Below are positions 26,776 to 38,611 of a DNA stretch of 64,000 bases, one piece after another. This DNA is from Enoplosus armatus (lineage: Eukaryota > Chordata > Actinopteri > Centrarchiformes > Enoplosidae). The position numbers and the translations under genes were made by a program. The DNA lies in assembly GCF_043641665.1 (NCBI RefSeq), contig NC_092189.1, positions 17,328,833-17,392,832 of the forward strand, read 5' to 3'. The notes beneath the pieces are model-generated. The model was given only the letters and a program-made list of their open reading frames with translations, did no database searches and was not told the origin of the DNA. The first letter of the stretch is position 1. Each line of letters begins with the position of its first letter.

Positions 26776-26777
<2 letters not shown>

Positions 26778-26984
26778 TATACCTGTGAGGAGCCCGTGGG
26801 GGCGGTAAGTCATCCTTGTCTGACTGTACAAGGTCCAGCTGCAGCTTGTTTACAGTATATGTGGTAACCCCTTTAAGGAGTTCCCTTGCTGTTCCACTCG
26901 TCCCTGAAGGGTTAGTAATCATCATCCAGCCCCCATGCTGTTGACTATCATCCTGATTGGCTGAGCACACAGCAGGTTTTAGTG

Positions 26985-27602
26985 TAGGTGAAAAATTGGA
27001 TGAGAAGATCAACCCCTCTCTCATGACTTTACATTAAATGTGAATCTACATCCAGCAGCTGGTTAGCTTAGCTTAGCATAATGACTGAAAGCAGGGTGAA
27101 ACAGCCTGGCTCTGTCCAAAGGTAGTCTGACTCGACGGATGTAGGCTGTTGGGATAAGTCTGCCATTGGCCAACTATTTCAGTCAGCTAATGGCAGACTT
27201 ATCCTCCTCTTTCACTATCTGCTTGTTACCATTTTACAAGGGCGCCGTTGCTGCATCCTGGGCTTAGCACCGCCCTAGACGATTGTGATATTCACTGATC
27301 CCACCAAAGAAAGAGTCTTGCGCATAACTTTTTTTACACTTTGATTTTTGTACAGAGTAAACAAACAAATAAGAACATGTTAATTGGTGAGCTTTGGAGG
27401 CACTTGTAGGTGAATTTTGTTACCTTTGGACAGAACAAGGCCAGCTGTTTCCCCTTGTTTCCAGTCTTTATGCCAAGCTAAGCTGACCGGCTGCTGGCTG
27501 GAGCTTCATATTTAACGGACAGACATGAGAGCTGTATCGATCTTCTCATCTAACTTTCCGCAAGAGAGCGAGTAATCCCACTTCCCGAAATGTCAAACTG
27601 AA
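26985..27602. mobile_element. Foldback (long terminal inverted repeat) element, near full length
   Basis: The left arm (about 26985-27126) includes GATGAGAAGATCAAC, CCAGCAGCTGGTTAGCTTAG, CTTAGCATAATGACTG and CTCTGTCCAAAGGTA. The right arm (27418-27602) is its reverse complement, from TTACCTTTGGACAGAAC through GCCAAGCTAAGC to GATCTTCTCATCTAACTTTC. The ~290-bp centre contains a further hairpin (27152-27204). No transposase frame is present, so it is a non-autonomous element. The family is very common in teleosts (memory). Partial relatives sit at 21090-21490, 32385-32530, 33665-33815 and 49570-49745. Confidence 0.75.
27152..27204. repeat. Strong 19-bp hairpin inside the foldback element
   Basis: GGATAAGTCTGCCATTGGC (27152-27170) and GCTAATGGCAGACTTATCC (27186-27204) are inverted copies with one mismatch and a 15-base loop. 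The stem is shorter than usual for a microRNA precursor. Confidence 0.85.
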
Positions 27603-30035
27603 AGAAACCTCTCAAAGCCTGTGTTCACAGAACCAGAGTTACGATGTGTAACTTGTGTTCTGGTGAGGTCACATTGGGCCAGCAGCTGAAAGTATGCCAG
27701 CATGTAGTACGTGTGTGTTGGCATATCGAATGTGCCAAGTTTACAACAAAGGGCTTTAGGAGGAGATAATGTTTCTGCATGCTGATCCCTTCTGTATAAC
27801 TTAGCTTACTTGAAGTCAAGATATGTTAACATGTCAGCATCCCTATAATCCCTCTGAGGCCTGGTTTCTTAAACTATGGTTCACAACCCCAACTGAGGCA
27901 TGGGCAGTCTTCCTTGGTGTGACTCAGCGGGTGCGGCTGTGCCCTGAAAACACAAATGCCACACTTACAGCGCAATAATACAAATACAGTCAACGATAAA
28001 ATAAATTATTTATACAAATACAAACTATAAAGTGTGTGTTCTTCTCACCAAGAAGCATAAACAGCTCACATTATTGAAATAAGAATACAGTTCCCCTGTT
28101 TATTAACAGTGGGTTTGTGTTTGCTAATAAAAAAAGACTTTTTATTATAGTAATTAAATTTGAAGTTATTACATCTCCAAAATGGTATTGTATTTGACAG
28201 GCAGTTTCAGACAAACAACTTGTAATGCATCACAACTGAACTGTGTGTTGATTGGTACATTGCACTAAAAAAAAGTGCTGAATTCCCTCTAATGAGACAT
28301 TTTTGCAGCATTTCACTTAAAGGAGCTGCTATTGTCTGTCATGGTATTTTGTGTGAGAAATAAATTTCTCAAATTGTTTTCATAAATACCCTTTTAACTA
28401 ATCTGCGTTCATTTGCAAAGTGTTAGATTTTCTGAACCATATTTTTTGGAAGTAAAATCATTAAAGCTGAATAATAAGAGACTTTGAACATACTAAATGC
28501 TCAACTCTCAGAATCACAAGGTCTGATTACAGTACTATATTAACTTTGTACAGCAGTTTAAGGACAAGGAGTCAATCATTCCCATAGGACAAGAGCACCA
28601 GTAGCAGCAGAGTATCAGTTCTTAGAGGTCCCCCCAGAGGAGAGTTCATTTCTAAAATTTGAACCCCAGGCTAATGCTCAAATTATCACAGAAGCCATCT
28701 GCATGATGTAAATTTAGTCATCTATCCATATCGGCAACGCCCCATGCGGACACCTGTTCATAAGCCCACCTGTAGCCAAAAATGTACGAACCCACCAACT
28801 GTACATTTTGGATTATATTGAGGTTTTAAGAAGGTTTTAGAACACCAACACTGAAGGGTTATTAATCATCAAGTTTATATGATTTGGCCCTTTTCAGACA
28901 TGGAATACAAAACATTTCTGGTGTCATCTATATCTGTTAAAGTAATGCCCTGTTGTCATTCAGACAAAGGTGACTTTTACGTTAATGTTCCTCACTGCTT
29001 CATTAAAGACAGACACAACGCTTGCTCAATATTTGGCATCTGGTGCACAAGAGGTAGAGAGAGAACAGTTGTGAGATAAAAATGTTATCATAGCAGGGAA
29101 GAAGGCTGTGTCTCGCTCTATCACAAGCTGCAATACTTATGTTACCGTTGTAGCCTTAATAAATGACCATCCTGAGCCCGGGAGACGCTTGTCCCTGCTT
29201 CTCATAGTGAATCTTCTGATACATTTCTGTATCAGCTTCATCATTTAATGTTATGAGATGGTGAATTCTGCTGCTTGTGTTATAATATCTGACAGTGCAC
29301 AAGCATTGAATGACGGCACACCAAGTTGGGACTTTAATTCCTATTAGCTCACATGCCGTATGTGAAACGTTTCGCTGGATAGGCTATTCATTTATTCATC
29401 CATAAACTGGCATGAATGAAAAGTGAAAATACTGTCTAAGGAGAGACAGTTGGTCGGATTATTACTGTGGTTGTAAGATGTTTTTTTTTAACCTCTTTTG
29501 CCTCTGTTGCACCACAAGGGGAAAATAGTTTTTATAGACTGAGCTGACATGAGAAGGCTCTTTCACAGCAGCCAAATGTTCAGCTGATTCAGTTGATTTT
29601 ATTTTCTTCATGCATAACAGATGAATATTGAGATCATACCATTTATTATAGTGAACATGATTAATAGCTGGCTGCAGTGCATGCTAATTCCTGTTGCATT
29701 CTTTAAGTTACAACACGTCGACTGTCTCACTTAACTGTAGTATCATTATGAATATATCTGTGTCTCTCTTCTGTGAGTATGGATTTGCATTTAGATCCAC
29801 ATAATATTGTAATATAGTTGGTGTTACATAGTACTGAAATTGAAGCTTAGATGTGATGATAGAACCTTTATCCCTGTCCAGGTCTCATGTTAGTTTGTGT
29901 TGGTAATTAGGATTGATCCAAATGGATTCACTGAGCTGACTCTGGGAGATGGAGTTATGGCTCTACTCAGTCTGAGGAGAAGCACACAAACACTCATAAC
30001 AAAAATGAAAACTCAGTAAGCAACACTCATACGCA

Positions 30036-30038
<3 letters not shown>

Positions 30039-30091
<53 letters not shown>
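30039..30091. repeat. (AC)n microsatellite
   Basis: About 26 AC units. Open frames here on the minus strand encode only Cys-Val alternation. Confidence 0.97.
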
Positions 30092-30095
<4 letters not shown>

Positions 30096-31024
30096 TGCCG
30101 TGGCTCAGTCCTACAAGTTGACTCAAGACAACTTCTTGTTTGGGTTACAGACAAAAGGCTCAAGTTTTGATTTTATAATGATGCGAACTTGCCAAATAAA
30201 CAGAGCTCAAACCTGTCTGCAAAATCTTAGTTATGAATGAGAAATTCCTGTCAGAGAATCGAGTTTCTTCTTCAAGATTCTGCCACCATCTCAGTTTTGT
30301 CTCATATTACAGTTGTTACACTATTCAAAAAGGTTGAAGCTTGTGGATTCAGCATTGTTGATCGCCTCCCTGCTGCTGCATGTTTCATTATTTCATAACT
30401 CATGACGATAATGAACCAATGTAACCAATCAGAGAGCCGTGTCATTGATATGTCCTTAAGAGAGCGCGCACACACACACACAGACTTATAACACTTAATC
30501 AACATTACTTTCAGAAGACTGGAGAAATGTTTCAGAACTGAGAGCTTTAAGATTAATGAAGCGTTGACGCATGGGCCCATTTGTTTATTACTTTCCAATG
30601 TCATTACAACCTCAGAGAGCACTTCATTGTTAAGTATTCAGTCTTACCAATTCTATTTTCTATTTATAACATAAGGTTAAGCTCCATCTGTGATTACTCT
30701 TTTCTCTCTCCGTTGTGAATTTTTTTGCTCGTATTTGTGGTACTTGGCACGTGGCACATGCTTTTGACGTGTGTCTTCACACACATGCATATGATTGTCT
30801 GTGAGTTTATTTTTAAGATAAATGCGTGTGGAAGTTGCTGACCTCTCCATACTTAAGATCATCTATTGAATTTAATTTGTGGTATTTACTGCTCTCACAC
30901 TCAGCACAGCCTCTACCAGCTCTCCTTTCAAGAGTATGATAAACATTACCGGCAGAGCGGGGAACTGTCCGATGAGATGGAGATGGAGGGAAACACTCTC
31001 GCCCACGCGCTGAGAGGGAGATGT

Positions 31025-31040
31025 GGGGGGGGGGGGGGGG
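31025..31040. repeat. Poly-G run, 16 bases
   Basis: Sixteen consecutive Gs at the end of a purine-rich stretch (30955-31040). It could form a G-quadruplex and is also an error-prone site for sequencing and assembly. Confidence 0.9.
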
Positions 31041-31136
31041 TTTGATCTGTGTGGCATACAATGGATGAAGCCTCAGTTGCGGTAATATATCTTCATTGAA
31101 GTCGTTTTGCTCAAGCAGTTTCTGAACGGTGGCGTA

Positions 31137-31327
31137 AAGAGGAAAGAAGAAGAAAGGAGGAGAAAAAGATGGAGAGGGAGGAGTGTCGGGTGAAGAGGAC
31201 AGCTGTGGCTCCCCTCATGGATCATCTGGAAAAGCAGCTGGTGCTTCCTTACCTTTGCCTCCTCCTTCCTCTCTCCTTCCCTATTCCCCCTCTCTCCCTC
31301 TCTCTCTCCCTCCCTCTCTCTATCTCG
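31137..31327. repeat. Purine tract followed by pyrimidine tract
   Basis: A 60-base purine-rich block (31137-31200, mostly GGAGAAAGA-type sequence) is followed after about 50 bases by a 75-base CT-rich block (31250-31327). The two strands are therefore strongly asymmetric in opposite directions. Overlapping open frames are low complexity. Confidence 0.75.
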
Positions 31328-32184
31328 CCGGCCCAAATTACCCAACATCTTCATTAATGTCTCATTACAGCTGAGTCAGCCACTGTAACCCACAGACACA
31401 TCAGAAAACAAACTGCTCATTCGGTTTTTAGAGAGCTGAGCGCTTTCATAGTTTTAGCTTCCCTCTCAGTCGCACTGAAAATTTGAAACGGTGCATGTGA
31501 TGAACTGGGTTGTGCTGCAAACTAAATTCAAGGACTTAACTAAAGAAAACCAACAGTATCTCAGTCTTAATCCTTAAAATCTAAAGTTTAGATCATGTGT
31601 CACTGACAACTTGCATTAAGCTCCCCTCTAAACACCTTTGGATTAAACAGTTGAAGCCTATCATTTTGTGAGAACATTGGTTATTTTCTTCCATGATACA
31701 TATCTCTGTTCAGAACTCCATTATATAATCTCCATAACGAAATCAGTGAGGTACTTTTGTCTCACAGGAGCTCAGTGTTATCCATCTGCAGACAGACGGA
31801 CAGACACTTTGTCAGGCAGAATGAAATCATTCTGTTTGAAGTACTCCTACCACCTTATTTTCTTTTACTCCACTCCTACCATCTCTGTCTGTCTCTCCCT
31901 TTAACCATTTATGATGAGGAAATCTCAGGTCAATCAAAGTTGACTGCTAAGAGCAGTCTGAGTTACGACTCCGTCTTCTGCCTGCACTTAAACAGGCAGC
32001 TGAAAGGAGGCCTTCTAGCAGTAAACTTGACCTTTCCTGAACTCCATCCATAATCCATATGTTCAGTAGACATTGCCAAGAGATGCATGGTCAAATTTCC
32101 AGTCTGTTAGCTCTGAACCTCCTGAACCGTTCGAGCCACTCTGAACATAGTGCACGCAAATGCATGCCTTCCCCCCTGAGCCTC

Positions 32185-32186
<2 letters not shown>

Positions 32187-32223
<37 letters not shown>
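32187..32223. repeat. (AC)n microsatellite
   Basis: About 18 AC units in intron a. Confidence 0.95.
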
Positions 32224-32224
<1 letters not shown>

Positions 32225-32384
32225 GGCAGAGAACATAACTTTACGCAAGCTATAAAAGATGCACACACTCTTGGTCACATGTTATGTTTTATGGTCTTTG
32301 AACTAATCCAGGTGGACTGACTATCAACTCTCCATCATGACAAAAATAATCCTGCTCTGGTCTGTTTTATGTTGTTGAACACTT

Positions 32385-32530
32385 TTAAATGAACACTCCA
32401 ACATTTGGGAAAATAGGCTTGTTTGCTATCATATTTGGGCTTAGGCCAGAAGATTGATATCAGTCTCATCAGTGCAAGTTCAGCTTAGCTTAGCAAACAG
32501 ACTCAAAGCCAAACTAGCTAAAAGTGAAAA
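32385..32530. repeat. Foldback-family fragment, left-arm orientation
   Basis: CTCCAACATTTGGGAAAATAGG, CAGAAGATTGATATCAGTCT and TCAGCTTAGCTTAGCA recall the left arm of the element at 26985-27602, but diverged. The opposite arm may be the fragment at 33665-33815. Confidence 0.5.
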
Positions 32531-33664
32531 AAATACAGCTCCAAAATTGTCACGTTGACATGTTGTATCCTGTTAGCTAGTGAGCTAGCCATCATTACAT
32601 CAAAGATAGAGGTCCTCATGGATCCATCATTTTGGACCCAATCTGAAACAGGCCTGTGGAAAACCCACCTGAACCTGACATGAATTACATTTTTTTTTCC
32701 CCCAAAAGAGACCCAAGGAAAGTAAGAGCCGACCGAATAGCCTGAAAGACCTACAGGGGCAGCAGTGTGATGCCTCACCAATTAAGAGGCAGCCACTGTT
32801 GAGAAGTAATTGTAAATAAAAGTGAATGTAATTTGTCAGTTTGCACTGTCATGTCTCCTTTGATGAGTATGAGGCAGACCTGAGATCTGTAGCAATACAA
32901 CAGGATCCTACCTGACCCTGTTAAAATAAGTAATAATAAGTCATAAATAATGTGTTTGTATATGTCTACAAAGAATTTAAAATTTAATTTAGAAAATTTT
33001 CCACCAAGTAGATTCCGAGTAGATTTTTATAACTGTAAAATGTCCTGCTTATTATGTATCTAGGTCACAATTCTTTAACAAATCTAAAGGATCCGTATCA
33101 AGATGGTTTGTTAATGTTATGTGTTTTTGTAAAAATAACAATTATTACCAGAAGATATATTGTCATCAGATTTTTTAAACTGTCAAACTGTCAAAGACGT
33201 CGGTAGCCTAAAAGATCCAGCAGGGTTATAGTTGAGAGTTATCAAAGAGTTTACACAACCACAACTGCACAACCACACAGGTGTTTTCATATATTGTGGC
33301 TGATTAGACCTCTGCTCAGATTGAAGGTGTGAAGAGTTATACCAGGATTATGTGAGGTCCCCAATAAGAATGAATAGAGGTGTAATTTGTCCTCGCCCTA
33401 GAGGATGAGAGTGATGGAGATGTCATTCAAGCACAGTCTGTATGCGCCCACACATCCTAAGAAAACGTCTAATCAGGCATCATAATTACCCTCTGTGTGG
33501 GTGTACCATGGCTGTGCGGGGCCTTTAAACCCAGCAACACTGACAGAACTTTTGTGAAGCTGCATGCAATAAATAGGTGATCTCTCCAATACTGTACATC
33601 AGCTAACTGCTTCTATTTCTACACATGTAAAATACACAATGTACAAGTACATATGAGAGCTTTG

Positions 33665-33815
33665 GAGTTGTTGAGAACCTGGTTCTAAGCCAGGCTAAAC
33701 GAATGTTGGACCTATCTCTATACCGAACAGACAGAGATGAAATTGATATTGATCTTCTCATCTAACTGCTGGTAAGAAAACAAACAAGTGTATCCCACAA
33801 AATGTCACAGTTTTC
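33665..33815. repeat. Foldback-family fragment, right-arm orientation
   Basis: AGCCAGGCTAAACG, GAACAGACAGAGATGAAATT, GATCTTCTCATCTAACTGCT and CCCACAAAATGTCACAG follow the right-arm order of the foldback family. It is inverted relative to the fragment at 32385-32530. Confidence 0.5.
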
Positions 33816-33839
33816 CTTTAACTTAGAGTCCCTGCATTT

Positions 33840-33955
33840 CCATCCTCCATTATTTAATCAGTGCTGTCCAGACAGCTGCACCAACAGACTGTGAAGCACT
33901 TTGTCAATTATACTTTCAGATAAGTGCCATATAAATAAAGATGATTATTGTTATT
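33840..33955 (+). mobile_element. LINE 3' tail remnant
   Basis: GTGAAGCACTTTGTCAATTA, then GATAAGTGCCATATAAATAA and AGATGATTATTGTTATTG form the usual 3' terminus of fish L2-type LINEs (from memory). The tail lies on the + strand and no reverse-transcriptase part is recognisable upstream. Confidence 0.5.
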
Positions 33956-35289
33956 GAAGTAGTACTGGTGTGGACAGATAATGTGACAGACTAAATAAAG
34001 AGGTTCTTCTGCAAAGGTGTCACAACTTTGTCAGCAGGAAAAGGTGCCATACTTTGATTTAATTCTACGTTATCTGGCCATTTTGCAAGAATAATTGTCA
34101 TTCTGTAAGATAGTATTTTTAGAATTAAACTGCTTTCTTTTCACTGTGGCAGTGGGACACGTGCACAAGCCTCCTTTCTACAGATAGTCATGAATAGATA
34201 CCCTTAATCACCTCTTTTCATATCAATGCTTCGCTTGTATTTAGTCCTGTCAATGAAAAAGTTTTCCAACAATGCTAGAGCAGCTGCCATTACGTGAGGC
34301 CATTATACATAACTGTAGTGATTTGTAGCAGATATATTATTAGTTCTTTACATATACCTGGCAGTGATATCAAATACCATTGTTAAATGTCAGAAAGATA
34401 ATCAATGATTTAGTGCATAGAGCTCATGTCAAAGCAAAGTTTACACATTGAAGGATAAAATGAAAAAATAGTATTGTATTATATGTGAAATCAAATCATT
34501 TACTACTACTTTTAACTCAAGAGATTGTGTGAGACACATGGACTCCTTGTGGCCAGAGTGGAGGAACTATTTTATCAGCACAGCTTAACGTTATTGAATT
34601 CAGGCAGGTAAACTCGTATTCAATTCGAGTTGTGTCGACCATAAAGATGAGAAGTCTATTGATCGATATATGATGGATATCTTTATGGTCAGGGTTGGTG
34701 AATAGAGGTTGTGTATGTTGGCGCGGTGTTATTATTGGGATATTGAATGGAGGTTGTTGTATCACTGAGTCATACACCCACACTGTGATGGCAGCAGAAT
34801 AGCATGGAATAGCCAGAAAAATGGCTCTCCTCCATCTCTCCCCTCTCTGTCAAATATGATTACGTCTGTCTCTCTGTTTCGGTGTCTCTCTCTCTCTGTG
34901 TGTCTCTCTCTCTCTCTCTGACCTTACAACCTTACAAGCTACCACTTATTATCACAGACACACAGACACTCTCACTCTCTGGCAGGATTTATTGACTCTG
35001 GCAGCTATGTCTAAGACACTTTATCTCAGGGATATTTTTTAGCTTTTTTCAAGAGTTTTCAAGCGACTTTAGGACTCATAACTCACATTGTCGGCTAAAG
35101 AAAGATTAAGGCAGGTATTTTACTTTATTTTGGTACTGATTACATCTCTCTCTCTTGTCATCCTTGCCAAGAATTTATTGTTTTAATAGTCAAAAATGTC
35201 ATGTACAAGCCACAATATGACTGGCAATCTGACTTTGTAGGTAAAGTTGTCTAAACGTTGTTGGTCACTTGATTTTCTTCCCCAACAGT

Positions 35290-35515
35290 TTTCAAGAAAT
35301 GTAAAAACACTAAAAACAAAAAATGTCAACCTGCTGGTGACGCTAGAGGTAAAGTCAGCAGATCACCAAAGTCATTAGGAATTATTTTCTGGGGACCATG
35401 AATGTCTGTATAAAATGTCATGGCAATCTCTCCAATAGTAGTTGAGATATTTCAATCAGGAAAAAGTAGTCGATTGGCCGACATTGCCATCTCCCTAACA
35501 TGGCTAAAAATAAAT
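35290..35515. repeat. Widespread teleost interspersed repeat
   Basis: It contains GACGCTAGAGGTAAAGTCAG, ATCACCAAAGTCATTAGGA, GGGGACCATGAATGTCTGTA, AATGTCATGGCAATCTCTCC and CCGACATTGCCATC in an order I recall from a very abundant fish repeat. It is non-coding and diverged. Confidence 0.65.
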
Positions 35516-35956
35516 TAGTTCGGTAAAAAGAAAAATGGATTCACAAAAGCATAGATGAACTGTCAAATTACTTATATTGTCCTTCATGTGAGGAAAACAC
35601 AAAGTATCACCAGTGAAAAATCAACTTTATGTCCCAATAAGATTAACAACACAGTGATTAATCTAATAAACGAGTCAGTACAATAAAGTTACCTAGCTCG
35701 AATGTTGTATTAGCAACACAGTAGCTTCAGACAGCTAGTATAGTGGCTAATTTGGTTAGCACTAGACTGATTGCAGACAAACTAAATTCTACTAAATCAC
35801 AACACAGCTGGGCGAAAAAGAGTACCTGTACCGATAATGCCCCAACAAAGACGTTCAAAGAGTAGATAAAAGATGTGTTTTTCAATATTTGTTTGGACAC
35901 AGATCTGACAAAATGGTGGAAGTAACAATGTCAGTGAAAGTGTTATGGGACTGTGT

Positions 35957-36497
35957 CAGTAGTGGTTGCTACTAGCAACAGGATGTTCAACTGAAACCAA
36001 CTGTTGTTGACTGAAGGGAGTACAGGATGATTTGTCCAAAATATTTTAAGAGAGGGATGTTGAAATATATGCACATGCCCAACAAATATTTTTTTGCTAA
36101 TATAGACAGAAACATGTTAACACCAACATTAGGCCTATTTTGGAACCAATACAATGAGTGGAAAGGAATTCAAGCCATCAGGAGAGCAAGACCCTGTAAA
36201 AGCTCATCCAATGGGCTGTTGTACTGTCAGCTACAGGTAGGTACTGGTATTCTCTTTTGGCTAGTCCCAAAGAATGTCCATGTCTATTACGGACCACATC
36301 CTGTAAATTTGCGCTGGTTAAAATGCCATCCGGAACAATTAGTTAAATTACCGAGGAGCACAGTTAATATTTCATTCCCCACCTCCCTCTGTAATGTTAA
36401 GCCTGTCCGAGCGGGGCTTTAAACTGCAACTGCTGGAACTGGACCCTTGCCAGTAGGGGTTGCTACTAGCAACAGCACGTTCAACTGAAACCAACTG
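35957..36497. repeat. 47-bp direct repeat pair, 494 bp apart, each with a palindrome
   Basis: Copies at 35957-36003 and 36451-36497 differ at 3 of 47 positions. Each contains GTTGCTACTAGCAAC, a near-perfect palindrome with 7-base arms around a central C. The spacing and flanking arrangement resemble a short terminal repeat or a segmental duplication. A 131-codon open frame (36027-36422) between the copies has no recognisable domain. Confidence 0.85.
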
Positions 36498-37450
36498 CCC
36501 GTGGCAGAACAAAAGTATTAAACTGTCAACTAATTGGTGATTATTTACCCTGGATGTACATTTTCATTAAGAAAAAAGGGTTTGTTTAACAATACGCATG
36601 CCGCTCGCTTTAAACCCAAACCCAATTTGATTTCATGCTTCATAACACTTATTTTCTTGGTGTCTTTTGTTTTCTTCTGCAGCCCATTCATAGGTATCAC
36701 CATTATAATTAGTTATGCTCTATCAGTCATAGGGCGGGTTTCCAGCCTTGTTTATTATGTCTTTTAACTTAGCCTTAAATTAAATTCCACAAAACATTAA
36801 AAAGGCCATGAACAGTATTTAATGTGGCTTTCTGAAGGTTGTAGATACCCTTTTCATATTATGTAGAGCTGTTCAGAATATCCTTGTTAACTTGTAGGAG
36901 AAAGCACAGTCCCTTTATACAAAAGTATGACTTCAGATGGGAAATTCAATACTCACCTGTCCTACTACATTGAGAGATGCAGAGGTGAGAGTCAGCTGGA
37001 GGGGATTAAGTGTTTGTCATGCTTAGAGATCCTGGTGCTGCAGCCTTTTAGTAAGTGATAATGAACAGTGAATCTCTACATTAGTATTCACAGCAAAACG
37101 GCAATTCTGTTAACTAACAGCACTCCAGAACAACAAGGGCATGTATGATAGGCTCTCCTCATAGAAATAGATGTTTCTATTATAAGCAATAATGCCATTG
37201 ATTGGTTGGTTTGGACTCTTTATCGGTGTTATTGGATGGAGGCCACAAGGCAGCTGCTGAAGATGTGTGGACGAATTTACTCTCTCTTTCTCCCGGTTAC
37301 ACACAAAGGCACAAATGCACACTGCCCTCACACACAGAAACAGGATTTTCAGTTCAGTTTTTAGTATTTTTGAATGAACAAAAAGGCCCACTGGAGGAGG
37401 AGAGTCTCCCACGGTTCTTTCTGCTGTGTTCACTTGCTGCACACGAACAT

Positions 37451-37479
37451 ACACACACACACACACACAAACACACACA
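37451..37479. repeat. Short (AC)n microsatellite
   Basis: About 14 AC units with one AA interruption. Confidence 0.85.
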
Positions 37480-38590
37480 TTATCCTTCTCTGTGAGCTGA
37501 TCCACTGCAGCGATCAGTGAGAGACTGATTTAACTGACTGAGGTTAATGTCCTATACGGTAAAGTCAGGGGGAAAAATGAATAGTATAAAAATTAATGAT
37601 GGGAATTGTGGTTCATAAAAGTTTCACAAAGTTTAACAGGTATAATCTATGCAGAACAAATGTGATAGAGTTATGTCTGTCACAATACCGAAAATTAAAT
37701 GAAGAATTCTTCATGTTTAATAGAAATAGATGGATTTGCGAGAGATATCTGGCGGACATTAGGAAGGAAATGGAGATGCAGATGGGGCGACAGTTGGCAG
37801 GGTGAGTAAAAGGCCAAGTTCCAGGAGGCTTGGGCCTGTCTTTTCATCAGAAAATATTACCCATATTACCCAGCATGCCTCACAGCGGCTGTCCGTGTCC
37901 CCCCGACCGCCACCCATGGCTGACTCTGCTGAGAGGGAACATTCACTGTGGAAATCAGTTTGAGGAGGGAGAAAGGGGAGGAGAGGTTGTGTCAAGGCGG
38001 AAAAGGGAGTATAACAGCAATAGCCAGGAGGTTGTTGTAGTCAAATATATTTTTTTAAAATCTAATTTCATGTCTGTGCTTCTCACACACAGGCAGGCTG
38101 ATATGCAGTTGCATACCAGGACAGATTTTACATTAGAGATAAAGCGCCAAGATCAGGGCGTACTGTATGTGTGAAAGCTTTAGAGCATGTACAGTAATGA
38201 AGGAGCACACAGAGAAATGGATTTCTTTTTTTCTTTTTCTTTTTTTTAAGATACCCAGAGTCAAACAGTGAGCGAGAGAAAAATAGATCAGAGATAAACA
38301 GACATTGAGACTGGCGGCCTTGTGTGGGCGGTCGGAGATCTACAAGCTCTCTCTTGATGTTTTTGTTTAAGGGCACTTTCATGATCTCTGGGCCTCGGAG
38401 GAGTTTCTCACTACAGACCCCGTTTGCACTGAAACCACTCAAACACTGGGTCATCGCGCCGTTAGTGTTGAAACATAAAACATGGCTTCCAGACTGAAGC
38501 GCCATTGTTGCCATAGTGATGACAGAGCTGGAGCGGCCGAAAAATCCCCTGGAAGAAGAGACAGTAAATAATATCTCATCACGCACGTCT

Positions 38591-38611
38591 CTGCTGCTGC
38601 TGCTGCTGCTG
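38591..38611. repeat. (CTG)7 trinucleotide run
   Basis: Seven CTG units, read as poly-Ser in a 175-codon minus-strand frame that I do not accept as a gene. Confidence 0.93.

Noticed and set aside
36027..36422. 131-codon frame lying between the two 47-bp direct repeats, possibly a small mobile-element gene
   Set aside because: I see no integrase, transposase or reverse-transcriptase motif, and codon content is AT-rich like the intron.
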